64,000 nt of DNA from Planctomycetaceae bacterium (GCA_016125265.1 WGMC01000007.1:144609-208608); one strand, 5' to 3'; counted from the stretch's first letter, positions 17,818 through 26,110 are shown. Translations and numbers: made by a program. The notes: generated by a model from the letters alone, not told the origin.

Positions 17818-19037
17818 GGAATGAGATCCCCAGCAACTGGACGGCTGAAGTGGAAACGGTGGAGCAAGCGCGGCAATGGTACCGCGCCACGGCGCACGAG
17901 TTTGCGGGCCGTCCGGCGCTAGCACCGAGCATCGAACTGGCACGGAGGGTGCTCGGCGAAGCACTTTGGATCGAGAACCAGTGCGCAAGGGTCGGCGCCG
18001 GAGTGAGCTTCGCAATTCCCGTGCGCCAAGTGGCGACATGGGCTGCGCGAGGAGCTGTGCTCGTCTATCTCGCCGATCAGGTGCTCTTGGAAGTGACCCG
18101 GCCCGAGAGCGCGCCGGAGCTCGTCCCACCGCGCACTCCGGTCGTTTTGGACCCCGCGCACGCCGTGCGCTTCCTGACAGCGTCGACGGAACAGGAGTCG
18201 GAACTTGTGCTGATCCGAGCGGCCGCGCCGTCGATGCTGCCGCCGCGGCGGCGGTTCAGCGCCCGTGTTTTCGCACGCACACCGAGTTCCTCGGGCGAAC
18301 AATTGAGTGTCGACTGGACGAAACAGCGACTGCTGCACTTTCTATCCCATCCACGGATTGTGGCGCAACTGGAGCCGGCAACCATGGAGGACGTGGCGTC
18401 GGAACCGATCTTCGACGCATGTGCGATCCCGATGGCATCGACGATCGGTGGTCCGTTGCTCCACCGTTTCCTCGAGGCACTTCCGCCGGACTGGCGCGTT
18501 CCGTCCGCCGACGTGCGGGTGGGGGTTACGCGGGACGAGCTTTCGCCGGGATGGAATCCGTGCGCCGTGAACTTCCACATCGACGGCACGAGCAGAGTTC
18601 GAAAGCGCGCGGACGGACACCCGGATCTCGTCGATCCGGGGCCGACGGTCGATCAGATGATCGCGTGTTTCGGGCCCGCATCGCCGACGCGCTTCCTCGT
18701 CGGTGAGGTTGTGTTGCCCGAGCCGCCCGCCGGCGATGTCGCTCGAGCCGCCGGGCCGCGGTGGGCCACCATTCTGGACGAGCACCTCCGCAGCGGTCGC
18801 CTGACCGAGTGGAACGCGCCCAGCGACGCGCTGGTCGAATTCGGCTTCGGTGTCTTCCACACGGGCGCGGTGTCCCGGCGCCCGGGCTGGCGTTGTTTCG
18901 TGAAGGCGATGCGCAACCGCGGCGATCCCATGCCGACGGCACCGACCTACCGCGATCGAAACAGCGTCAGTTGGCCGATCGATGGGCCCGAGTATCCGAG
19001 CGATCCGTGCGGGGTCTTTCCAGAGGACGTGCCGTGA
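17814..19037 (+). CDS. Unknown protein with 2OG-Fe(II)-oxygenase-like residue pattern, in iron operon
   Basis: A 407-residue soluble protein with no recognised signal peptide or membrane helix. The C-terminal half has 'NFHIDGTSR' (His255-x-Asp257), a beta-rich stretch, then 'EFGFGVFHTGAVSRRPGWR' (His349) with Arg360 eleven residues later and 'CFVKAMRN' closing the strand. His-x-Asp ... His-x10-Arg is the metal- and 2-oxoglutarate-binding pattern of jelly-roll 2OG-Fe(II) dioxygenases. The N-terminal approximately 230 residues match nothing I recognise. It overlaps the ATPase gene by four bases and the DUF3450-like gene by one, so it is firmly inside the operon. A role in siderophore modification or iron release is only an inference. 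I see no FhuF-type C-terminal cysteine motif. Confidence 0.6.
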   Translation: MRNEIPSNWTAEVETVEQARQWYRATAHEFAGRPALAPSIELARRVLGEALWIENQCARVGAGVSFAIPVRQVATWAARGAVLVYLADQVLLEVTRPESAPELVPPRTPVVLDPAHAVRFLTASTEQESELVLIRAAAPSMLPPRRRFSARVFARTPSSSGEQLSVDWTKQRLLHFLSHPRIVAQLEPATMEDVASEPIFDACAIPMASTIGGPLLHRFLEALPPDWRVPSADVRVGVTRDELSPGWNPCAVNFHIDGTSRVRKRADGHPDLVDPGPTVDQMIACFGPASPTRFLVGEVVLPEPPAGDVARAAGPRWATILDEHLRSGRLTEWNAPSDALVEFGFGVFHTGAVSRRPGWRCFVKAMRNRGDPMPTAPTYRDRNSVSWPIDGPEYPSDPCGVFPEDVP

Positions 19038-19891
19038 TGGGGGCCAATGACGCACAGAGCGGCAGGCGATGCGGAGCGGGTCGGGCGACGGCGCTGCTTT
19101 CGGCGCTTGGACTCTGTCTGGGAGCGTCGCAGGGCGCAGCGCCGCTTCCCACCGCACCGCAGCACGTCGACAACGAACTCGCCCGCGAAGTTCACGCGAC
19201 CGTGGCGCGGAATGAGGCCCTTTCGCACGAGCTCCGGCGCGTGGTCGAGGAACGCGATCGGTGGCGTCAGGACTCCGTGGGCAATCGACAGCAATTGGAG
19301 CGAGAGCTCGCCGATGCACGTGCCAGCGCGACGGCGTTGCGCGACGAGTTGCAGAAGTTCGAAAGGCTGCGCGCCGCCGCGGATTTGCGCGCGGGCGCCG
19401 ACGGCAAGCGCATTGCGGCCGCGACTGACGCGGCGCGAGATCTCGCCGCGCGCTTGGCCTTGCGGCTCCAACACGCGGTCCCGTCCCTTCGGCGCCGTGC
19501 GCGCGACTTTGCCGAGGTGTCCGCCCGACTCGAATTCGACGGGACGGAGTCGGTGGACGCCCTTCTCGATCTGCATCGCCTGGCCGAAGAGTCGCTGCGC
19601 CTGGGGCGTGAGCGCACAGCGCTGAGCCGGCTGGTGCCGATCCCCGGAACCGACCGCGAGAAACACGCGTGGGTCGTGCGACTCGGTGGGGTCCTCGAGT
19701 TCTACGTTACCGAGGATCGCGAGTTTGCGGCGACGGCCTCTCGGGAGGGCGACGGCGCCGGCTGGCGGGAACTTCCGATCGAGTGGGCAGAGGCCGTGGA
19801 TTCGGCTGCCGAGGTGCTTCGGGGCCGAGCGGGTGCCACCATGGTCACCCTGCCCGTGGGAATGGAGTCGCTGGACGGCGGCCTACGATGA
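19037..19891 (+). CDS. DUF3450-like periplasmic coiled-coil protein (TonB2-type system)
   Basis: A 284-residue exported protein. An N-terminal signal ('TALLSALGLCLGASQGAA') is followed by a long coiled coil rich in Glu/Arg/Leu (about residues 45-125). A globular C-terminal part follows, with 'VRLGGVLEFYVTEDREF', 'WRELPIEWAEAVDSAAEVL' and 'ATMVTLPVGM'. Coiled coil followed by 'R.G...Y...D......W' and a terminal 'LPV' is the DUF3450 pattern. In marine gammaproteobacteria that family is encoded directly before TtpC/ExbB/ExbD/TonB, and the order here is identical. ATG 19037 overlaps the preceding TGA by one base. It probably assists the TtpC component in energising the receptor. Confidence 0.7.
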   Translation: MGANDAQSGRRCGAGRATALLSALGLCLGASQGAAPLPTAPQHVDNELAREVHATVARNEALSHELRRVVEERDRWRQDSVGNRQQLERELADARASATALRDELQKFERLRAAADLRAGADGKRIAAATDAARDLAARLALRLQHAVPSLRRRARDFAEVSARLEFDGTESVDALLDLHRLAEESLRLGRERTALSRLVPIPGTDREKHAWVVRLGGVLEFYVTEDREFAATASREGDGAGWRELPIEWAEAVDSAAEVLRGRAGATMVTLPVGMESLDGGLR

Positions 19892-21396
19892 GGCGGCGGC
19901 TCGCGATTCTCCCGATGGCGCTGCTCGCGCTCGTTCCCGTCGTGTCGGGGCCGTTGACGCAGCACCCCTCCGCCACCGCGATCGACGGGCGCCTGGCCGC
20001 GTTGCAGGAAGAGTCCATCGACTTGCAGCACAAGCTCCTCGATGCTCGGGAAGGGTTCGCGGCCGAGCGCGGTGAGGCTCTCGCGTTTGCGAACGACGCA
20101 GCAGGTGAGCTCGTGGACCTCGAACTCGAGCGACTCTCCCTGGAAGATGCCGTCGAAGCGGCGCGTCTGGCTACGGATGTGGCCGAGTCTCGCGCCAAGG
20201 ATCGGGCCGCCGACGTGCGGCGAATCGACGCCAGCCAGCGGCAGATCGCGGAGTACGTCGGCGTGCTGTTGTCCGAGTTGCCGTACGGTCCCACGCTGGC
20301 CCCGCGGCTCACTGCATGCAACGATTGTTTGGACGCTGGCCGCAGCGGCGATGCGGAACTCGTCCTCGCGGAGCTCGTGGATGGGCTCGACCGCCGCGCG
20401 CAGCAGGTTGCCGTCGGCAATTGCAATCTGCGGACGGCCAATGGGGAATCCGCGAATGTCGAGCTCTTGGAGATTGGCCTCTTCGCCTTCGCCTACCGCA
20501 CTGCCGAGGATTTGGCGATCTCGTTCGCCGCACCGCGGGATGCGAACGGGTTCCGTTGGCGCGAGGGCCTGCCCGAGCAACTCGCCGCACAGTGGGCGGC
20601 GTTGTTCGAAGCGGCGCGAGGTGCGCGCGAAGGAACGCTCGGTGTGCCAATGGATGTGTCGGGGTCGTTGGGTCTCGATGTGCCGCTCCTGGCGCCGTTG
20701 CTCGTCGACCGCTTCCGAGCGGGCGGACCCGTGATGTGGCCCCTGGCGGCGGTCGCCGTGCTTTGCCTGCTGCTCGGCTTGGAGCGGGCGGTCGCGCTTT
20801 GGTGGCGTACGCGTCCCAATGCCGACCTTGGCGCAGGCGTCGCTCGGATGCTGCGGAACGGGGACGTCGCGGGTGCGACGGCGCTCGCTGGGTCGCGGGA
20901 CGGACCAGTCGCCCGCGCGGTGACTGCCGTGCTGCACGCGTTGGACGTTCCCCGTTCGGCGCGGGAGGATCGCCTGCAGGAGGTGCTCCTTCGCGAGGCT
21001 CCGCGCCTTCGACGCTCACTGCGGGCGATGGCCATGCTCGCGACGATCGCGCCGCTGCTCGGACTGCTCGGAACGATCACCGGCATCATCGAGACATTCG
21101 GGGTCCTCCACTCCACGGGTACGAACGATCCGAACGCCATGGCCGGGGGAATCTCCGAGGCGCTCCTGACCACGGCGACGGGACTTGTTATCGCGATCCC
21201 CGTCCTTCTTTGGCACGGTCTGCTGCGCGGCCGCGCCGACGCACTCCTGGCCGCGGCGGAGGGTCAGTCCGTGGTGGTTCTGAACGCGGCGGATTCCGTG
21301 GGAGTCGAAGCGCGGACCACCGCGCGCGCGGTTCGGGTTGCTGGCCAGGTCCAGCGGGAAGGAGGCGCTGCACCCCACGCGGGAGCCGGCGAGTAG
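19888..21396 (+). CDS. TtpC-like TonB-system component (coiled coil plus MotA/TolQ/ExbB domain)
   Basis: A 502-residue protein. A signal peptide (about residues 1-20) is followed by a periplasmic coiled coil (about 25-115), a globular middle, and a membrane part with 'MWPLAAVAVLCLLLGLERAV'. The ExbB-family proton-channel helices come last: 'LATIAPLLGLLGTITGIIET' and 'ISEALLTTATGLVIAIPVLL'. This fusion of a periplasmic coiled coil to a MotA/TolQ/ExbB domain is the TtpC arrangement described for the Vibrio TonB2 system, where it is needed alongside a separate ExbB. ATG 19888 overlaps the previous stop (ATGA), and ExbB begins three bases after its stop. Confidence 0.82.
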   Translation: MRRRLAILPMALLALVPVVSGPLTQHPSATAIDGRLAALQEESIDLQHKLLDAREGFAAERGEALAFANDAAGELVDLELERLSLEDAVEAARLATDVAESRAKDRAADVRRIDASQRQIAEYVGVLLSELPYGPTLAPRLTACNDCLDAGRSGDAELVLAELVDGLDRRAQQVAVGNCNLRTANGESANVELLEIGLFAFAYRTAEDLAISFAAPRDANGFRWREGLPEQLAAQWAALFEAARGAREGTLGVPMDVSGSLGLDVPLLAPLLVDRFRAGGPVMWPLAAVAVLCLLLGLERAVALWWRTRPNADLGAGVARMLRNGDVAGATALAGSRDGPVARAVTAVLHALDVPRSAREDRLQEVLLREAPRLRRSLRAMAMLATIAPLLGLLGTITGIIETFGVLHSTGTNDPNAMAGGISEALLTTATGLVIAIPVLLWHGLLRGRADALLAAAEGQSVVVLNAADSVGVEARTTARAVRVAGQVQREGGAAPHAGAGE

Positions 21397-21399
21397 GCG

Positions 21400-21951
21400 A
21401 TGTTGCACCTGTTCTCCGAGGGCGGCTGGCCGCTGGCTGCGATCCTGCTCCTATCCGCGGCGGGATGGTGGATTGCGTGCAGACGTCTCTTCGACGTGCG
21501 GCGCGACGAACGCGGACTCCAGCGGGGCGACACACGGCACCCGCCTACGGATTCGGTGGCGGGCCGGATGCTGCAGCGGCTGGAGCTCATCGCGCCCGTG
21601 TTGCCGTCGCGGGAAGCGATCCAGGGTTGGTGCCGCGAGGAACGGGGTCGACTGAAGGCCGGCTTACCGCTTGTCGCAACCATCGCCGCCGCGTGCCCAC
21701 TCTTGGGCTTGCTCGGCACACTTCTCGGGATGATCCACACGTTCCGCGGCCTCGGCGTCGACGGCCCTGTCGGACGGGAGGTCATCGCGGAAGGGATCGC
21801 GGCGGCGTTGACGAGTACGCAGGCGGGCCTCGTCGCCGCCCTTCCACTCGTGGTCTTGCACGGATACGTCGGCGCGCGCGCGGAACGTGCAGTCGCGGCG
21901 ATCGAACGCCACACGACCCGTTGGGTGTCGCTTCGGGAGCCGGCGCCGTGA
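21400..21951 (+). CDS. exbB: ExbB/TolQ-family proton channel subunit
   Basis: A 183-residue inner-membrane protein, shorter than E. coli ExbB and typical of TonB2-type ExbB. It has three hydrophobic segments: near the N-terminus ('WPLAAILLLSAAGWWIA'), in the middle ('TIAAACPLLGLLGTLLGMI') and late ('LTSTQAGLVAALPLVVLHG'). The middle and last carry the Gly-rich and Thr/Ser motifs that line the proton channel. It pairs with the ExbD encoded next, whose GTG overlaps this stop by four bases. It supplies proton-motive force to TonB together with the TtpC-like protein. Confidence 0.88.
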   Translation: MLHLFSEGGWPLAAILLLSAAGWWIACRRLFDVRRDERGLQRGDTRHPPTDSVAGRMLQRLELIAPVLPSREAIQGWCREERGRLKAGLPLVATIAAACPLLGLLGTLLGMIHTFRGLGVDGPVGREVIAEGIAAALTSTQAGLVAALPLVVLHGYVGARAERAVAAIERHTTRWVSLREPAP

Positions 21952-22370
21952 TCCGCTCCCAATCGATCTGGTCCCACGAGTCGGAGACGCCGCTCGCCAT
22001 CGACATGGCGCCGCTGATCGACATCGTGTTCATTCTGCTCGTGTTCTTTCTCGTGACGACGACGTTCTCGCGCGACGAGGGAATCGGCGTGGAGCGTCCG
22101 GTGGCCACCACATCGACGCCCCTGCCATCGGTCGCGCTGCGCGTTCACATCACGAAATCGGGAGCTTGTTTCGTCGGAGGTCAGGCGACGCCGCTCGCCG
22201 GGATCCGGCAGCGAGTGGAGGAGCTGCTGCCCGCGGGCGACAACGCCGCCGTGGTCGTCGTCCCCGATCGAGCCGTTCTCGCGGGCACGCTGGTGCAGGT
22301 GCTCGACGAGATCGCCGCCATCGGAGTGGCGGATGTGTCGATCGCGACGCGGCAGGAGGATGTCCCGTGA
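21948..22370 (+). CDS. exbD: ExbD/TolR-family protein
   Basis: A 140-residue protein with a short cytoplasmic N-terminus, one transmembrane helix and a periplasmic domain. The helix reads 'APLIDIVFILLVFFLVTTTF' and has its essential Asp at residue 25, the same position as in E. coli ExbD. The periplasmic domain ends 'VLDEIAAIGVADVSIATRQE', as in ExbD/TolR. The GTG start overlaps the exbB stop, and its own stop overlaps the GTG of tonB. Confidence 0.9.
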   Translation: MIRSQSIWSHESETPLAIDMAPLIDIVFILLVFFLVTTTFSRDEGIGVERPVATTSTPLPSVALRVHITKSGACFVGGQATPLAGIRQRVEELLPAGDNAAVVVVPDRAVLAGTLVQVLDEIAAIGVADVSIATRQEDVP

Positions 22371-23116
22371 CCTGGCCGCGCTCGAGCGGTCGCGAGCTGG
22401 TTGCGATCTCCGTGACATTGGCGTTCCATACGCTTCTGCTGGCGGCGTTGCTTGCGCTGCGACCGTCTGCAAACGAGCCGAGCGAGTCGAGTGTCCCGCC
22501 GCGGATTGCGCTCGCGCGCGCTGAGCCGCCGTCCGTCCGCTCTCCGACGCTGCCCGAGGCCGAACCACCAACACCAACCCCGCGGCGCGCGCTGGCGCCC
22601 GTGCCCGCGATCCCCGGTCTTCCGCTGCACGCAGCTCCGCTCGAAACGGGCGTAGTGCTTCCGCCTGTCCCGTTCCATCCGCTGCCGATCGAGCCGCCCG
22701 GAGTTTCACACGTCAGGTCCACCGAAACTGCGGCGGCGGCCTCGGCGGCGGCCTCGGCGGCGCCATCCGCGCCATCGCGTGCGCGCACTTCGGAGCTCCG
22801 CACAGACACGGGTCCCGTGGACGCGAAGGGCGTCGACGTTCCCCCGAGGGAGTTTCCCACAAACCACCAACCCGACTATCCGGCCTCGGCGAGGCGCCAG
22901 GGACGGGAGGGCTACGTTCGCGTGCGGATCGACATCGACGCACGTGGCGAGGTCGAGGAGGTTCGCACACTCGCCGCCGAGGGTGTGGATGCATTCCGTC
23001 AGTCCGTTCAGCGCGCCGTCGGGCGCTGGCGTTTCACTCCGGCGATGCACGAGGGTCGCGCCATACCCGTATTTGCGGAGAAGACGTTCCACTTCCAGCT
23101 TCAAGGAGGTCCGTGA
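22367..23116 (+). CDS. tonB: TonB energy-transducing protein
   Basis: A 249-residue protein. An N-terminal transmembrane helix ('AISVTLAFHTLLLAALLAL') contains the conserved His of the TonB anchor. A Pro/Glu/Ala-rich periplasmic linker follows (about residues 45-160), including an Ala-Ala-Ser repeat. The C-terminal domain has 'QPDYPASARRQGREGYVRV', 'VEEVRTLAAEGVDAF' and 'AVGRWRFTPAMHEGRAIPV', the TonB_C pattern (Tyr-Pro...Ala...Gly-x-Val; Trp-x-Phe-x-Pro). The GTG start overlaps exbD. It transmits energy from ExbB/ExbD to the receptor encoded at the head of the operon. Confidence 0.9.
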   Translation: MTWPRSSGRELVAISVTLAFHTLLLAALLALRPSANEPSESSVPPRIALARAEPPSVRSPTLPEAEPPTPTPRRALAPVPAIPGLPLHAAPLETGVVLPPVPFHPLPIEPPGVSHVRSTETAAAASAAASAAPSAPSRARTSELRTDTGPVDAKGVDVPPREFPTNHQPDYPASARRQGREGYVRVRIDIDARGEVEEVRTLAAEGVDAFRQSVQRAVGRWRFTPAMHEGRAIPVFAEKTFHFQLQGGP

Positions 23117-24285
23117 TGCCGTGGAATTGGGTCCGACACATGTTTGCAGTCGTAGCGCTCCTTGGCGGAACTCAGGTGGCCGCCCAGGGCGCCGCGGAGG
23201 ATCTGTGGCGGGAAGCGCTGCGGCTCATCGAGGCCAAGCAGCAGGGGGAGGCAGTTCGGCTCCTCGAGGAGAGGATGCGCGACGCGCCCCAAGACGGGGA
23301 GGCCCTGCGACTCTTGGGGCACGCGCAGTTCGAGCTCGACCCTGCGGCCGCACGCCGCGCGTTTGCGCAGAGCGTCGTGCGCGGGTACTTCGCACCGAGC
23401 ACACTTTCCGCCATGGCCACCCTCGACCGCGAACGAGGTCGCGCTGGCGCGGCGCTGTGGGCGCTCGACATGCTGGCCTGGCTCGAGCCCGAGGTCGACC
23501 CCGCGCAACTCGTGCGTGTGCAGCTCCTCGACGAACTGGGACGCGCGGACGAGGCGATCGCGCTCGGGGAGACGTACGTTCGCGACAACCCCGGCGCGGT
23601 GTCCGGTTGGCGTGTGCTGGGAGCGCTGCAACAGCGGCGCGGCGACATCGATGCGGCGATCGTGTCGCTCTCGACCGCCTACGCGCTGCACCCGGCCCAG
23701 GACGATGTGGCGCGCCAATTGGCCGCACTGCACCAGCTCGGCGGCAACGCCAATCGTGCGCTCGAATGGTACCTACGCGACGCTTCGCGGGCGACCGTGC
23801 ACGGTGTGACCTCCGACCTCGAGCACGCGCGCATGTTGCTCGCGGCGGACGCGCCGGAGCGAGCGGCCGCGCTGCTCCGCGGTTTGCCGCCGTCGGACGT
23901 GGCGTCCGGTGAAGTGCAGGCCTTGTTGGGTCACGCCGCCTTGCGAGCTGGCGACGGCGACGCGGCCATCGCCGCCTGGCGCGCCGCCGCTGCCACCGGT
24001 GTCGTCGACGGAGCCACACTAGTGCACGTCGTGGCAGCGGACTTGGACGCGGGTCGCCGGGCGAAACTGGCGGAGATCGTGCCGCGACTCGACGTCTGGG
24101 ACCAACACGATGGGGGAGGACGCGACACGCGGGTCACGCAGCTCCTGGTCCTGGGGCATCTCTCGTTGGGGCAACGCGCCGAGGCGTCGTCGGCCATCCG
24201 GCGGCGGGTAGCGCGGCTCGGGCTCGATGGAGTGTCGCGCGACCTGCTCCGGCAGTTGCACGCATCCGCGGGCCAGGTCCCGTGA
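23116..24285 (+). CDS. TPR-repeat protein, last gene of the TonB operon
   Basis: A 389-residue protein with a signal peptide ending 'GTQVAAQG'. Tandem tetratricopeptide helices run to the end ('AEDLWREALRLIEAKQQGEA', 'LRLLGHAQFELDPAAARRAF', 'WRVLGALQQRRGDIDAAIVS'). ATG 23116 is chosen over GTG 23113 because a near-perfect Shine-Dalgarno AAGGAGG (23103-23109) is then correctly spaced. TPR proteins close TonB2-type clusters in Vibrio and relatives, where they are thought to scaffold the complex. Periplasmic location is inferred from the signal peptide. Confidence 0.8.
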   Translation: MPWNWVRHMFAVVALLGGTQVAAQGAAEDLWREALRLIEAKQQGEAVRLLEERMRDAPQDGEALRLLGHAQFELDPAAARRAFAQSVVRGYFAPSTLSAMATLDRERGRAGAALWALDMLAWLEPEVDPAQLVRVQLLDELGRADEAIALGETYVRDNPGAVSGWRVLGALQQRRGDIDAAIVSLSTAYALHPAQDDVARQLAALHQLGGNANRALEWYLRDASRATVHGVTSDLEHARMLLAADAPERAAALLRGLPPSDVASGEVQALLGHAALRAGDGDAAIAAWRAAAATGVVDGATLVHVVAADLDAGRRAKLAEIVPRLDVWDQHDGGGRDTRVTQLLVLGHLSLGQRAEASSAIRRRVARLGLDGVSRDLLRQLHASAGQVP

Positions 24286-24294
24286 CGCGCGCTT

Positions 24295-25098
24295 TCAGTC
24301 GTCGCGCACCAGGCCCACCTCGCAGCGCACGCGCGTCGAGCGCTCCTCCTCCGCCACACGCGCCTGGATCGTGTCGGAGTTCGGGCGTTCCGTGTGGTGG
24401 AGGTGGTAGACCACCGCGCGGTTGACGAGCGCCGCGAAGCGGAAGCCGCCGCGCGCCAGGCGCAGGTCCAGATCGCGGTCGCCGCGGCGGCCGGGCCACG
24501 CTTCGTCGTAGCCGTTGACCGCCTCGAACGCCGCGCGCGAGACGGAGAAGTTGACACCCATCAACTTGCGGGGGCGCGGATGCAGGAGCGCCGCCGCGAA
24601 GGGCGGCAGCCTGATGCCCAGGGCGGTGCGCTCTGAGTCGCCGAACAGGCCGCTCCACGTCACCGGTCCCGGCACCCGCTCGAGGGCCCCCGACTCGACC
24701 ATCTGCCGGTCGACGGTCGCGCTGAACTTCGGCCCCAACTTCACCCGACGACCGCACAGCACCTCGCCGCGGCGGGTCCAGCCGAGGTGGTCCTCGACCC
24801 ATCGGCTGTGGGGGATCGAATCCCCGTCCAGGAAGAGCAGCCATTGGCCGGTCGAGCGCCGCACCGCCTCGTTCGAGACCGACCACTTGCGAAAGCCGCG
24901 GTCCTCCTGCCAGACGCGCTCGAAGCGGGTGCCAGCGGGGGGCCGGAAATTGTCCACGACCCGGGTGGTCTCGTCGCCAGAGCCATCGTCCGCCAGCAGG
25001 ATCTCCTCCGGCGGGCGGCTCTGGCGGGCCAGGCCGGCGAGCACCAGGGCCAGTCGGTCCGGCTCGTTGTAGGTGGTGACGATGACGCTGGCGCGCAT
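24295..25098 (-). CDS. Family-2 glycosyltransferase
   Basis: A 267-residue GT-A fold transferase. Its order of motifs is 'ASVIVTTYNEPDRLALVLAG' at the N-terminus, 'LLADDGSGDETTRVV' (nucleotide-binding Asp pair), 'WLLFLDGDSIPHSRW' (DxD metal site) and 'GYDEAWPGRRGDRDLDLRLA', the catalytic acidic region in the form seen in the galactosyltransferase C-terminal domain of chondroitin-synthase-like enzymes. No membrane helix is present, so it probably acts on the cytoplasmic face in surface polysaccharide or glycolipid synthesis. It converges on the TonB operon with only nine bases between stops. Donor and acceptor are unknown. Confidence 0.82.
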   Translation of the reverse strand: MRASVIVTTYNEPDRLALVLAGLARQSRPPEEILLADDGSGDETTRVVDNFRPPAGTRFERVWQEDRGFRKWSVSNEAVRRSTGQWLLFLDGDSIPHSRWVEDHLGWTRRGEVLCGRRVKLGPKFSATVDRQMVESGALERVPGPVTWSGLFGDSERTALGIRLPPFAAALLHPRPRKLMGVNFSVSRAAFEAVNGYDEAWPGRRGDRDLDLRLARGGFRFAALVNRAVVYHLHHTERPNSDTIQARVAEEERSTRVRCEVGLVRDD

Positions 25099-25155
25099 GG
25101 GGGGCCACGTTGGCGGGGGGCGCCGGGGGCCGTCAAGGGCCGGGTGGAGGCCAAT

Positions 25156-25175
25156 ACTTAGGGCTGGACCTAACT
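25156..25175 (+). promoter_or_regulatory. Candidate ArsR operator
   Basis: ACTTAGG (25156-25162) and CCTAACT (25169-25175) form an imperfect inverted repeat (6 of 7) with a 6-base spacer, in an unusually AT-containing patch 17 bases before the regulator's GTG. The position and symmetry suit autorepression by the ArsR protein that follows. Confidence 0.5.
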
Positions 25176-25191
25176 AAGGGCGACCCGTACC

Positions 25192-25530
25192 GTGGTCCCC
25201 GTGTCGACCGCCACCTTGGACCAGGTGTTTGCAGCCCTCGCCCACCCCACCCGTCGGGCCGTGGTCGAGCGCCTGGGCCGCGGGCCGGCGGCCGTCACCG
25301 AGCTGGCCCAGCCCTTTGCCATGGCGCTGCCCTCGTTCCTCGACCACATCCGGGTGCTCGAGGCGAGCGGTCTGGTGCGGTCGGAAAAGCGCGGCCGCGT
25401 GCGGACGGTTCGGGCGGTGCCCGAACGGATGCGGGAGGCCATGGGCTGGCTCGAGGAGCAGCGCCGCCACTGGGAGGCGCGCCTGGATCGACTCGACGAC
25501 TACCTCTCCACCCTCGAAGACACCCCATGA
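25192..25530 (+). CDS. ArsR-family transcriptional regulator
   Basis: A 112-residue winged-helix repressor. 'LDQVFAALAHPTRRAVVERL' opens the protein, followed by 'PAAVTELAQPFAMALPSFLD' (the recognition helix region), 'HIRVLEASGLVRSEKRGRV' and a C-terminal helix 'WLEEQRRHWEARLDRLDDYL'. No metal-binding cysteine pair is seen, as expected for the subgroup that partners an AHSA1-type protein. The start is GTG 25192 or GTG 25201; there is no ATG. Its stop overlaps the ATG of the next gene (ATGA), so the two form an operon. Confidence 0.87.
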   Translation: MVPVSTATLDQVFAALAHPTRRAVVERLGRGPAAVTELAQPFAMALPSFLDHIRVLEASGLVRSEKRGRVRTVRAVPERMREAMGWLEEQRRHWEARLDRLDDYLSTLEDTP

Positions 25531-26003
25531 CCTACTCCTTCACCCCCAACCCGAAACTGGATCTGGTGCTCGAACGCCGTGTCCCCGTGTCCCCGGCCCT
25601 GGTTTGGAAGGCCTGGACGGTGCCGGAGCACGTCATGCGCTGGTTCACGCCGGCGCCGTGGCGCACCGTGGAATGCGAGATCGACCTGCGCCCCGGCGGC
25701 CTGTTTCGCACGGTCATGCGCTCCCCAGAGGGCGAGGACCACCCGAACCTGGGCTGTTTCCTGGAGGTGGTGAAGGAGCGCCGCCTGGTGTTCACGGACG
25801 CATTGCACGGGGGCTACCGACCCGCGCCGCGGCCCTTCATGACGGCGGCGGTGCTGCTCGAGCCGGACGGCTCCGGCACGCGCTACACCGCCATTGCGAT
25901 GCACCACGACGAGGCGGCGCGTCAATCCCACGAGGACATGGGCTTCCACTCGGGATGGGGCACGGCGTTGGACCAGTTGGTGGAGCTTGCGAAGGGCTGG
26001 TAG
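25527..26003 (+). CDS. SRPBCC (AHSA1-like) domain protein
   Basis: A 158-residue protein of the START/AHSA1-like helix-grip fold. It begins 'LVLERRVPVSPALVWKAWTV', continues 'HVMRWFTPAPWRTVECEIDL' and 'PGGLFRTVMRSPEGE', and ends with 'HEDMGFHSGWGTALDQLVEL'. This is the usual sequence order of AHSA1-like proteins, which bind small hydrophobic ligands. It is translationally coupled to the ArsR regulator, a very common pairing in bacteria. A stem-loop covers the stop codon. The ligand is unknown. Confidence 0.85.
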   Translation: MTYSFTPNPKLDLVLERRVPVSPALVWKAWTVPEHVMRWFTPAPWRTVECEIDLRPGGLFRTVMRSPEGEDHPNLGCFLEVVKERRLVFTDALHGGYRPAPRPFMTAAVLLEPDGSGTRYTAIAMHHDEAARQSHEDMGFHSGWGTALDQLVELAKGW

Positions 26004-26027
26004 CGCGTCTCCCTAGGGGGATGCGCT
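26002..26027 (+). terminator. Stem-loop over the AHSA1 stop codon
   Basis: AGCGC (26002) pairs with GCGCT (ending 26027), and the stem continues inward through TCTCCC/GGGGGA with two wobble pairs. The TAG stop lies inside the left arm. There is no T tract, so termination is probable but not certain. Confidence 0.5.
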
Positions 26028-26110
26028 GGGACTCCGCGCCGTGGGACTAGGTGCTTGCCCGGGGTCCCGGTCAGTGGAGCGCCGGGTGGGTGACGGTCGA
26101 TGGGCAGGTC

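Noticed and set aside
17814..19037. FhuF-type ferric reductase
   Set aside because: There is no C-terminal cysteine-rich 2Fe-2S motif; the HxD...H...R pattern fits an oxygenase better.
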